This document shows positions 34,357-41,283 of a stretch of DNA of 64,000 nt, piece by piece. The DNA lies in assembly GCF_036924745.1 (NCBI RefSeq), contig NZ_JAZHSD010000001.1, positions 868,001 through 932,000 on the forward strand. The letters run 5' to 3'. The position numbers and the translations under genes are program-made. The notes under the pieces are model-generated. The model saw only the letters and a list, made by a program, of their open reading frames with translations, was not told the origin of the DNA and did no database searches. Position 1 is the first letter of the stretch. Every line of letters starts with the position of its first letter. Source of the DNA: Bradyrhizobium sp. AZCC 1693. GTDB taxonomy: Bacteria; Pseudomonadota; Alphaproteobacteria; Rhizobiales; Xanthobacteraceae.

Positions 34357-34461
34357 ATGCTGGAAGCAATTGTGCTGTTGCTGGGCGTGAGCACGTGCGC
34401 CCTGATCCTCATTGCCTTCTGGGGCCTCGACCTGCGCGGGATGCGACGCCGCAGAGGATAG
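34357..34461 (+). CDS. Tiny membrane protein (34 aa)
   Basis: MLEAIVLLLGVSTCALILIA forms one membrane segment and FWGLDLRGMRRRRG a basic cytoplasmic end, following the positive-inside rule. GGAG lies ten bases upstream. Divergent from the tiny pair at 34024-34190. Confidence 0.45.
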   Translation: MLEAIVLLLGVSTCALILIAFWGLDLRGMRRRRG

Positions 34462-34622
34462 GGGGCTGGTTCAACGCGGATCGTTGCCGCGAGTAGCGCT
34501 GGCGCGAGGTTGTCACGCGCGCCTGAGGTGCGCCCCCTCACAGTAAACCAACACTTAACTATAAATCGGTACCATCTGTTGCGTCCGGGTGGTGACCGTC
34601 CGGCCAAGCGGGAGCGAATATC

Positions 34623-35132
34623 ATGCCCGTCGAGATGCTGACGTATGCCGACCTGGGCGACAGGCTCAAAATTTCACCGGAGGCTGCCCGGGCTCTGGTA
34701 AAACGACATCGATGGCCGCGTTCCCGCGCCAACGACGGCAAGACGCTTGTGCAGGTCGACCTCACTGAGATCAGCCATTCGCCAATCGCCCGTCAGCCGC
34801 AAGCGCAGGCCGGTCACCAGGTGGTCACCGCCCTGAAGCAAAGAATCGAGACCCTGCAGGCCGAACTGATCGAGACGAAGGCTGTTGCCCACGGCCATCG
34901 GGCCGACTTTGAGAGAGAATGCGAACGCACGAACAAGCTCCTGGCCGAATTGCTCAGGGCCACCTCGGAAAGCATGGGCGCGCGGGAAAAGGCGGCTCTG
35001 CTGGAAGGGAAGCTATCGATGCTAACGCAACCCTGGCGACGCCGGCTGGTGGATGCTTTCACCCTTGCCTTGCCACAAGTCGCCGGCAACACGCCCGAGA
35101 GTGCCGGAGGCTCAGCCCGATCGCATAATTGA
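34623..35132 (+). CDS. Helix-turn-helix and coiled-coil protein
   Basis: The 169-residue protein opens with a DNA-binding-like segment (MLTYADLGDRLKISPEAARA, LVKRHRWPRSR). A long helical region follows from about 60 to 140 (ALKQRIETLQAELIETKAVA, then RTNKLLAELLRATSESMGAR) with coiled-coil spacing. The layout resembles small KfrA-like or MerR-like nucleoid or plasmid-type proteins, but no named family is certain. GGGAG is nine bases before the ATG. Its 3' end overlaps the antisense tiny ORF at 35112. Confidence 0.6.
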   Translation: MPVEMLTYADLGDRLKISPEAARALVKRHRWPRSRANDGKTLVQVDLTEISHSPIARQPQAQAGHQVVTALKQRIETLQAELIETKAVAHGHRADFERECERTNKLLAELLRATSESMGAREKAALLEGKLSMLTQPWRRRLVDAFTLALPQVAGNTPESAGGSARSHN

Positions 35133-35219
35133 ACTGACGTGCCTGCCAAAAGCCAACACCAGGCCGACTCCGCATAGAAGCCAGAGCACAATTTCCCGGT
35201 TGATTGGCACTTTCCGCAT
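35112..35219 (-). CDS. Tiny membrane protein (35 aa)
   Basis: MRKVPINREIVLWLLCGVGL and VLAFGRHVSSIMRSG: one hydrophobic segment flanked by basic residues. AGGGGA is four bases before the ATG. Antisense over the last 21 bases of the coiled-coil gene. Confidence 0.45.
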   Translation of the reverse strand: MRKVPINREIVLWLLCGVGLVLAFGRHVSSIMRSG

Positions 35220-35341
35220 GATCCCCTCTGGGAGCCGGGCTGGGATATTGCTGGAACGGGCGCCATGAAGCGTAACCCGCAGCGGCGCCTGCACGCGCGA
35301 CGGCTCAGACGGTAATGATCTCTTAACGCCTAAGGCCAAGT

Positions 35342-35375
35342 AGCCGTCGCTAAATCGTCATAGCGACGGCTTTTT
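35342..35375 (+). terminator. Hairpin AGCCGTCGCTA type, upstream of the cold-shock gene
   Basis: AGCCGTCGCTA and TAGCGACGGCT are perfect 11-base arms with an 8-base loop and a U run. It is 80 bases ahead of the cold-shock start. A near-identical hairpin is at 35967-36000. Confidence 0.7.
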
Positions 35376-35455
35376 GCCACCAAGCTGCCACCAGTTTGGC
35401 CGACGAATCGCGCGTGTTTGAATCCCACCTTTTCTCATTAGCGGGAGATACTGAA

Positions 35456-35659
35456 GTGGCGATAGGGACAGTGAAGTGGTTTAATGCAACCAAGGGGTAC
35501 GGATTTATCCAGCCGGACGGCGGCGGCAAGGATGTTTTCGTGCACATTTCAGCTGTTGAGAAGGCCGGTCTGAGCAGCCTCAATGAGGGTGCCAAAGTGA
35601 GCTATGAAGAAATGAGCAACCGGGGCAAAACGTCCGCGGAAAATCTAAGAGTCGGGTGA
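35456..35659 (+). CDS. Cold-shock-domain protein (CspA family)
   Basis: The 67-residue single cold-shock domain has [20 protein letters not shown] with the RNP1-type K-G-Y-G-F-I and [14 protein letters not shown] with RNP2. It binds single-stranded RNA/DNA and helps melt RNA structure. The start is GTG at 35456 with GGGAG eight bases upstream; reading from 35396 would add a non-family lead. A terminator follows directly. The upstream hairpin may terminate or regulate its message. Confidence 0.93.
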   Translation: MAIGTVKWFNATKGYGFIQPDGGGKDVFVHISAVEKAGLSSLNEGAKVSYEEMSNRGKTSAENLRVG

Positions 35660-35663
35660 ACTC

Positions 35664-35695
35664 AAGCCCGCTGGTTCATGCCGGCGGGCTTTGTT
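35664..35695 (+). terminator. Terminator after the cold-shock gene
   Basis: AAGCCCGC and GCGGGCTT pair, 35664-35671 with 35684-35691, followed by TGTT. It starts five bases after the stop codon and extends into the end of the convergent small gene. Confidence 0.7.
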
Positions 35696-35858
35696 CTGGC
35701 GAATTGCCCGCAGGCTCACGTGACCGACGGTTGCGTGCGCTATGCTCGGTCATCGCTTTCACTGCCTCGTTCTCGTCGGCGCAAAAAGCAATGCTTTGCC
35801 GATCCGCAAACACGAGCCATTGATGATGGCCAACTTCCGTGATGACGTATTCGGTCAT
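35676..35858 (-). CDS. Small hypothetical protein
   Basis: The 60-residue protein reads MTEYVITEVGHHQWLVFADR and has SIAFCADENEAVKAMTEHSA after it, resembling short DUF2188-like proteins with a beta hairpin and helix. The C-terminal 20 residues are polar. GGAGGG is six bases before the ATG, a strong site. Convergent with the cold-shock gene. The function is unknown. Confidence 0.55.
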   Translation of the reverse strand: MTEYVITEVGHHQWLVFADRQSIAFCADENEAVKAMTEHSARNRRSREPAGNSPEQSPPA

Positions 35859-35966
35859 TCCGCCCTCCGGCGAGTAAATACACCTTAGGACAGCAGCCTT
35901 GCTGCTTTGTTAACCACAATCCGCCACGATCCTCGTGACCTTCTGGTGGTCACGCGTATTGAGTAG

Positions 35967-36000
35967 AGCCGTCGCTGGGAATACCTGCGACGGCTTTTTT
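35967..36000 (+). promoter_or_regulatory. Terminator-like hairpin abutting a ribosome site
   Basis: AGCCGTCGC and GCGACGGCT (35967-35975, 35987-35995) with a T6 tail end only 12 bases before the ATG at 36013. There is no room for a promoter after it, so the gene must be transcribed through it. Confidence 0.6.
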
Positions 36001-36012
36001 GCAGGAGAGTCG

Positions 36013-36246
36013 ATGGATTTTCAGGCTTTCACGAATGACAGCCTCACCATGATGTACGCTGCCGTCCGTGGTGCTTTGGCTGCCGATGACGCGGCTGAAC
36101 GCCAGGGCGGCGAACCCAGGTTCAAGGTCCGCGATACGCCAGAGTGGAAGAAACACGCAGCGGACCTGGAATCCGAAATGCTTAGACGGGGCATGCTATT
36201 CGAGGTCATCGATTGGGCTGATGGACAAGGATCCCTGCCGCTTTAG
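36013..36246 (+). CDS. Small hypothetical protein behind a terminator-like hairpin
   Basis: The 77-residue soluble helical protein reads MDFQAFTNDSLTMMYAAVRG and continues ALAADDAAERQGGEPRFKVR, ending DWADGQGSLPL. The segment DTPEWKKHAADLESEMLRRG resembles a short conserved helix pair in small Bradyrhizobium proteins (recollection). GGAGAG is upstream of the ATG. Because a U-tailed hairpin sits between any promoter and this start, expression probably depends on read-through. Confidence 0.55.
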   Translation: MDFQAFTNDSLTMMYAAVRGALAADDAAERQGGEPRFKVRDTPEWKKHAADLESEMLRRGMLFEVIDWADGQGSLPL

Positions 36247-36264
36247 CATTTCCGGGTCGCGGGG

Positions 36265-36312
36265 CATGTGGCTCCCAATGTATCCGGCACCTCCGGTGAT
36301 AAGGATCGCCAT
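36265..36312 (-). pseudogene. N-terminal fragment of a galE-like epimerase gene
   Basis: On the minus strand from 36312 the frame gives MAILITGGAGYIGSHM, the exact opening of UDP-glucose 4-epimerases with the NAD loop GGAGYIG. After residue 16 the similarity stops (PRDPEML...). Only the first 48 bases of the gene remain, so this is a breakpoint scar. Confidence 0.65.
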
Positions 36313-36429
36313 TGCTATCGCCTTAGGGAGACCTGATTTGAAACTTCGGAACAAAGTTCCCTTCAGGCGTGTTATGAAAGCCCATGCCAAGGAGGTGCGC
36401 TGGGGGTTCGTTCCCGATTAAGCGATTTG

Positions 36430-36640
36430 CTGGGTGTCGCCTGATGTGATGCAGGCGGCGGTGTCGGCCGATGGCAGAACCGTCTGCGTCTCGATCCGCC
36501 GCTCGAAACTCCTCGTGCAGCCGCTCGATCGCATTGGTGATAGTAGCGATGTGGCGATCCCGCCGCGCGAATTCCCACCACATTTCCGGGCGGCATCAGC
36601 GTTGTCATGCAACCAGTTAAGGACAATGCATGGCGCTTGA
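36430..36640 (-). pseudogene. IS256-family transposase C-terminal remnant
   Basis: Minus-strand frames contain TITNAIERLHEEF and, after a one-base shift, RRIETQTVLPSADTAA. This is the C-terminal end of IS256/mutator-type transposases found in rhizobia. The catalytic DDE part is absent. With the galE scar it marks the left edge of the glycan-modification genes. Confidence 0.7.
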
Positions 36641-38327
36641 ACAGGTGGATGGCGACGGCTCTGAATTTGCGCGGCCGAAACTCGGCCTCGCATTTGCTGC
36701 TCGTCATGCGGAGACGTTGCTCGTGCTCCTTGTGCTGGGCGTGGCCTTGGTCATCGGGCTTGCGACCGCCGCGGATTACGGGGTGTCAACTGACGAATTC
36801 AATACGGACGATTACGGCCCAAAGTCGCTTGCCTGGTACGCGAGCGCCTTTGGGGACCGGTCTCAGTTCGAGACGGTCGAAGAGTATCTGTGGATGTATG
36901 GACCGTGGTTTCAGATGCTCGTCGCGGCCGTGCAGTCGCTTGAGCTCGCGAACCCGATCACGGTCCGGCACGCCATCACCTTCCTGTTCGGCCTCGCTGG
37001 GCTCGCCGCCGTCGTGCCGATAGCACGGCTCACGGTCGGGTACTGGGCTGGGTTGACGGCGCTCGCCCTGTGCCTGCTGACCGGCTACCTGTACGGCAAC
37101 CTGTTCTTCGCCCCGATCGACGTGCCGTTCCTGTTCACCATGAGCTGGTCGACGCTCTCGATCGTCCTGATGGTGCGGCAGGAGGTGCCGAGCTGGCATC
37201 TGACACTTGCGACGGGCCTTGCCACTGGCCTCGCCATTGCGACGCGCACCGGCGGGGTGATCACGCACGCCTACCTCGTCGGTGGCATGAGCCTGTGCGC
37301 GCTCGAGGCGCTGCTGCGCCATGGTCGTGCGGGTTATGGCCAGTTGCGCCAGATCGCCTTGCATACGCTGCTCGTCATCCTCGTCGCCTGGCTGACGGCG
37401 ATTGCGCTCTGGCCGTGGTTGCAGACTGGACATCCGCTCATGCAATTCCTCGAGGCCTATCGGCACTTTGCCACGCTCGACACCTCGTTCGAATTCCAGA
37501 ACTGGGGCCGGCGCACGTTCACCGATAAACTGCCCGCCTGGTACATCCCCGGACAGCTCGTGGCGCGTTTGCCCGAGGGCTTTTTGGCGTTGCTGTTGCT
37601 CGGCATGGCGGTCTGGATCAGTGCTGCAGGGTCGTGGACGCGCGCCGCCATCGGCGCCCTGCGTCGGTCCGGCATCGTGGGACTGCGACCAGTCGCGGCC
37701 GAGCTCGCAGGATCGCGCGCGGTGCTGGTCGTCGGTGTGGCGGCGTTCGGGCCCATCGGGGTGCTCATCCTGCAGGGCTCGACGCTCTATGACGGTGTCC
37801 GCCACGTATTGTTCGTGATCCCAATGCTCGCGATCGTGGCCGCGCGCGGGCTGACGAGCCTCTTGCCCTTCTTGCGACGCCTCCCGATTGTGCCCGCGGT
37901 CCTTGGGGTCGCGCACATGGCCGTCATCGTGGTGACGCTCGTCATCCTGCATCCGCTCGAATACATCGCAATGAACAGTCTGGCAGGCGGCGTCGCCGGC
38001 GCTTACGGCCGGTTCGACCTCGACTATTGGAGCATGGCGGCTCCCGAGGCGCTGCGCCGCCTCGAGCGTCGAATTGACGCCGAAGGCCGGTTCGCGGGCG
38101 ATCCACCGCGCGTGCTGGTCTGCCTGGGCTGGCGCGAGCAACTGGCCGGCGTGATGTTCCGTCGCAACTGGATTGCCGAAACCGATCTGCATAAGGCCGA
38201 CTACCTGATCGCCACCGAGCGCTGGCCTTGTGCCGAGGGCACGTTGGCCGTACTGGTTGATGAGGTCACGCGATTTGGTCGCCCGTTCGCCCAGATCTAC
38301 GCCAATCGTCGCGGGCTCGGCGAGTGA
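36630..38327 (+). CDS. Integral membrane glycosyltransferase, GT39/ArnT-like
   Basis: The 565-residue protein has around eleven hydrophobic segments. An acidic pair (DYGVSTDE near residue 52) stands in the first periplasmic loop, the site where PMT/ArnT-type transferases bind metal and a polyprenyl-phosphate sugar. The C-terminal 130 residues are soluble. Such enzymes move a sugar from a lipid carrier to a protein, lipid or polysaccharide outside the membrane. The GT2 gene facing it could make the lipid-linked donor. The start overlaps the transposase remnant, so the exact N terminus is uncertain. Confidence 0.75.
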   Translation: MALEQVDGDGSEFARPKLGLAFAARHAETLLVLLVLGVALVIGLATAADYGVSTDEFNTDDYGPKSLAWYASAFGDRSQFETVEEYLWMYGPWFQMLVAAVQSLELANPITVRHAITFLFGLAGLAAVVPIARLTVGYWAGLTALALCLLTGYLYGNLFFAPIDVPFLFTMSWSTLSIVLMVRQEVPSWHLTLATGLATGLAIATRTGGVITHAYLVGGMSLCALEALLRHGRAGYGQLRQIALHTLLVILVAWLTAIALWPWLQTGHPLMQFLEAYRHFATLDTSFEFQNWGRRTFTDKLPAWYIPGQLVARLPEGFLALLLLGMAVWISAAGSWTRAAIGALRRSGIVGLRPVAAELAGSRAVLVVGVAAFGPIGVLILQGSTLYDGVRHVLFVIPMLAIVAARGLTSLLPFLRRLPIVPAVLGVAHMAVIVVTLVILHPLEYIAMNSLAGGVAGAYGRFDLDYWSMAAPEALRRLERRIDAEGRFAGDPPRVLVCLGWREQLAGVMFRRNWIAETDLHKADYLIATERWPCAEGTLAVLVDEVTRFGRPFAQIYANRRGLGE

Positions 38328-38359
38328 CGCCAACTCCGGGCGCGACTTGACAATGGCAT

Positions 38360-38770
38360 CTACTTCTTCGCCTGCAATTCGATCGGGGGCGCCTCGGCCT
38401 TTCGGCCCAACATGACCGGACGACGTTTTCGCGGCGGGCCTGCCTCACGCCGGCTCTCCTTGGCGCGATCGATCGCGACGGCGCGCGCCAGCCGCGTGAT
38501 CATATCGAGCTGGAGCCGCAACTTGAGATGCAAGTTGAGCATGATGAGCAGGCTGATCACGACCCAAATGTAGACGATGAGGTCGGAGCCGCGGCCGATT
38601 CCCACGAAGGCCGCAAGCGCGGTGGCATGCTCCGGCATCCAGACGAAGTACAGGCCGGCGAGCGCAGCGCCGCTCGCGAGCAGGCCGATGATCGGCACCG
38701 TCCGATGCGCCGACCAGGCATAGACCAGAACCAACGCCAGAAAGGCCGTAAGCAACAGCTGCGCGATCAT
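38360..38770 (-). CDS. DUF2304-family membrane protein
   Basis: The 136-residue protein has three hydrophobic segments (MIAQLLLTAFLALVLVYAW, then PIIGLLASGAALAGLYFVW, then DLIVYIWVVISLLIMLNLHL) and a long basic tail. DUF2304 proteins are typically encoded beside a GT2 transferase in surface-glycan clusters and probably help anchor or position it. The start overlaps the GT2 stop (ATGA), indicating coupled translation. Confidence 0.75.
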   Translation of the reverse strand: MIAQLLLTAFLALVLVYAWSAHRTVPIIGLLASGAALAGLYFVWMPEHATALAAFVGIGRGSDLIVYIWVVISLLIMLNLHLKLRLQLDMITRLARAVAIDRAKESRREAGPPRKRRPVMLGRKAEAPPIELQAKK

Positions 38771-39456
38771 CGGTAGAGCCTCCGCGCAAATAGATCGATC
38801 AGGATGGCCAGCGCATCGGTGATGCGTTGACCCTTGCCCAGCGAATAGGCGCTGTACTCGATGTTCACCGGCACCTCGACAAAGCGCAGGCGGCTCTGCG
38901 CGATCTGGTGCAGGATCTCGGACGCGTGCGCCATTCGGTTCTGTCGCAAGCAGATCGCGCGGGCGCCGCGCGCGGTTATCGCCCGTAGTCCATTGTGGGT
39001 ATCGGTGACCGGCAGTCCGGTGCTCGCACGCGTGAACCAAAGCGCCGTGCTGAGCAGGATGCGGCGCGACGCCGGCAGATTTGCCGTCGCGCCGGTGAGA
39101 AAGCGGCTGCCGAGCGCGAAATCGATGCCGGGCTGCTCGATCGCCGCGAGCAGCGCCGCGATGGCCATGGGGGAATGCTGGCCGTCGGCGTCGAACGTGA
39201 CGAGCGCATCCGCACGCTGCTCGAGGGCGTAGTCGATGCCGGTCTGCAGCGCGGCGCCCTGTCCGAGGTTGACCGGATGCCGGACGACGACCGCGCCTGC
39301 GAGCAACGCGACGTCGCCGGTCCGGTCACTGGAGCCGTCATCGACCACGACGACCGCGTATCCGGCGCGGCGAATGCCGGACACGACGCTGCCGATCAAC
39401 GGCGCTTCATTGTACGCCGCGACAACGACCCAGGGATTGCGAATCCGTCCGGTCAT
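38767..39456 (-). CDS. GT2-family glycosyltransferase (polyprenyl-phosphate sugar synthase-like)
   Basis: The 229-residue protein has the GT-A fold. WVVVAAYNEAPLIGSVV opens it, VVVDDGSSDRT binds the nucleotide sugar, and ALVTFDADGQH carries the DxD motif. LGSRF and the THNGLRAI segment complete the DPM1/DPMS-like pattern. It probably loads a sugar onto a lipid phosphate for the GT39-like enzyme. It has no membrane segments of its own, and the DUF2304 partner may supply them. It is the third member of a four-gene minus-strand operon. Confidence 0.88.
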   Translation of the reverse strand: MTGRIRNPWVVVAAYNEAPLIGSVVSGIRRAGYAVVVVDDGSSDRTGDVALLAGAVVVRHPVNLGQGAALQTGIDYALEQRADALVTFDADGQHSPMAIAALLAAIEQPGIDFALGSRFLTGATANLPASRRILLSTALWFTRASTGLPVTDTHNGLRAITARGARAICLRQNRMAHASEILHQIAQSRLRFVEVPVNIEYSAYSLGKGQRITDALAILIDLFARRLYR

Positions 39457-39574
39457 GTCTCATCAACCCACAACAAGAACAAACCACACAAAAGCCGCAG
39501 GCGATCACCGCGATTCCAACCAGGAGACGCGCCGCCAGCAATGCGATCTGGCCGAGGTTGAGGCGCTCTGTCAT
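39407..39574 (-). CDS. Possible small cysteine-rich membrane ORF
   Basis: The 55-codon frame contains the hydrophobic stretch LGQIALLAARLLVGIAVIAC followed by GFCVVCSCCGL. Its ATG overlaps the methyltransferase stop (ATGA), and its end overlaps the GT2 start by 50 bases. The overlap at the front favours a real cistron; the long overlap at the back and lack of a ribosome site speak against. Confidence 0.35.
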   Translation of the reverse strand: MTERLNLGQIALLAARLLVGIAVIACGFCVVCSCCGLMRHDRTDSQSLGRCRGVQ

Positions 39575-40464
39575 GGGGGGCTCGTATCCGGACATGGTGG
39601 CGCCTTGCTCAAGACCACGCGCATCGCGTCGAACAGGTTCACTGGAATGGCGAACCGGTTGCCGGTCGGGCTGGCCGCGATCTTGCGGCCGAGCATGCGA
39701 CCGACCTGGAAGGCGATCAGCGAGAACGGCACGAATTTCCAAGGGTAATCGGAACTCTCGACGCGAAAGCCGACCGAATGGGCCAGAGACGCGATGCTGG
39801 CGCGATTGAAGAACCACAGATGCTGCGGAGGCGTCATCAGGCGCCAGTGCGGGCCGGTCGACCGCGCCGCCAAGGAACCGAAGTCTCCGGTCGTCAGCAC
39901 GATGATCCCGTCCGGCCGGAGATGGTCCGCGAGCAGCGCGAGGGCTTCCTGCGGGTCGGGCAGATGCTCGATGACGTCGAGGAGGACGATAACATCCAGG
40001 GTGCCAAGCGACTTGAGAGTCGCTTCGCTCAGCAGGCCACAGATGACGTTCAAGCCGAGATCGCCAGCATGGGCAGCAGCCGACTCCGCCGGCTCGATGC
40101 CGCTCACCTCAAATCCCGCGCGGCGGGCTTCATCGAGAAAGAAGCCGTAGGCGCAACCGATCTCGAGCAGGCAACCCTGTGGCTTGCGGTGCTGGATGAA
40201 CTCGACCGTGCGGGCGAACTCGCGCCGTAGCACGGGTTCGGCGCCGCGATAGTCGGCGTAGCCGTCGGACTGACGGCCGGAAAAGTAGCCATCGTCATAG
40301 TAGGCGAGGGGCTCGAAGCTCGATGCTTCGGTGCGTCCCAGTCCGCACTCCCGACACTGAAAGATGTCGCAACCGTTCTTGATGTAAAGGAACCGATGTG
40401 GCGTCGCCCGACTGCACGCGGGACACTGAAGCGTCAGCGCAGTTCGGTCGTTTCGCATCAGCAC
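39571..40464 (-). CDS. SAM-dependent methyltransferase with zinc ribbon
   Basis: The 297-residue protein begins with a treble-clef-like ribbon (LQCPACSRATPH and IFQCRECGLGRT, two CxxC pairs). The class I methyltransferase domain then has LLEIGCAYGFFLDEARRAGF as motif I and VIVLLDVIEHLPDPQEAL. Proteins of this type methylate sugars or lipid-linked intermediates in surface-glycan clusters. The GTG at 40464 has GGGGGA at a better distance than the ATG at 40458. First gene of the operon leading to GT2 and DUF2304. Confidence 0.83.
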   Translation of the reverse strand: MLMRNDRTALTLQCPACSRATPHRFLYIKNGCDIFQCRECGLGRTEASSFEPLAYYDDGYFSGRQSDGYADYRGAEPVLRREFARTVEFIQHRKPQGCLLEIGCAYGFFLDEARRAGFEVSGIEPAESAAAHAGDLGLNVICGLLSEATLKSLGTLDVIVLLDVIEHLPDPQEALALLADHLRPDGIIVLTTGDFGSLAARSTGPHWRLMTPPQHLWFFNRASIASLAHSVGFRVESSDYPWKFVPFSLIAFQVGRMLGRKIAASPTGNRFAIPVNLFDAMRVVLSKAPPCPDTSPP

Positions 40465-41066
40465 ATGCGTCCCCCAAGGGCGTTTCTTCAGTCCGAAAAA
40501 CGCCTCCGATGCCGAACTGTTCCGCTTGGCGAACGGCCACGGGGTCGCAGGCTGCTTTGTCTGGGCTTCGTATTGACCCCTTTTCGGCGTCCAACCGTGA
40601 CCCCAGTCAGAGTCTGGTTAGGTGCAACGCGGAGGCAACCTTGGACGCCGATTGGAGGTCAGAGCGCGCCGATTTACACTCGCTCACGACGACTTCGGTC
40701 ACCGCCAACCTCCTGTTCGACCACATCGCTATCGAAATTGCCTGGATCACCAGAGGCATTGGTCCTCCTGCGCTTGCGGACCGGGTTCGATCTTGAATTT
40801 GTAGGATTCTCCATTCGCCCGGACGTAAGCCCGGTCACAAGCGCACCTCATCCCCGATTGGATCGCCCGCGGGCTGGCCAAGGCGGTGGACGCGACTCCG
40901 CGTACGCGCCCAACTACCCTTGTGGTTGAACCAAATGAGCTGGCATTTAACTACCTAGCTACCGTCTGACCGCTGCGCGCGCCGCGGTTCTCCTGCGCTG
41001 CAAAGGGATCGCAGATCGCAACCCCGAGCCCGGACGACACCACCCGCACATGGTATTGAACTTGTT
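40465..41066. other. Gene-free stretch of about 600 bases
   Basis: It separates the methyltransferase start from the tRNA-Lys gene. It should contain the operon promoter. I see no frame with a credible start, no RNA gene and no mobile-element end; GC is uneven. It may be remnant DNA. Confidence 0.5.
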
Positions 41067-41142
41067 TGGTGAGCGCGGAGGGACTCGAACCCTCGACCCC
41101 ATGATTAAAAGTCACGTGCTCTACCACCTGAGCTACGCGCTC
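41067..41142 (-). tRNA. tRNA-Lys (anticodon UUU)
   Basis: The 76-base gene reads from 41142 on the minus strand. Acceptor arms GAGCGCG and CGCGCTC pair, the D arm has AGCTCAGGTGGTAGAGC, the anticodon loop is CTTTTAA (anticodon TTT, complement of 41107-41109), and the T arm has GGTTCGAGTCC. The encoded end is ACCA. Confidence 0.95.
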
Positions 41143-41283
41143 ACTCGCCGCGCTGTGTAGGGGGCGGGCCCCTGCGGGTCAATAGTGCCGGCGCGACAAA
41201 AGCGGCACTCGCGCAACTCGAATTTTCCTTGTGCCCGTGACGCTTAGCAAGGCTTGTTGAAGCGGACGCCTGTTCATCCACCG

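Noticed and set aside
36786..38333. A 515-codon open frame on the minus strand
   Set aside because: It lies wholly antisense to the GT39-like membrane protein and its product is rich in His, Arg, Asp and Gln with no domain, as expected for an opposite-strand shadow in GC-rich DNA.
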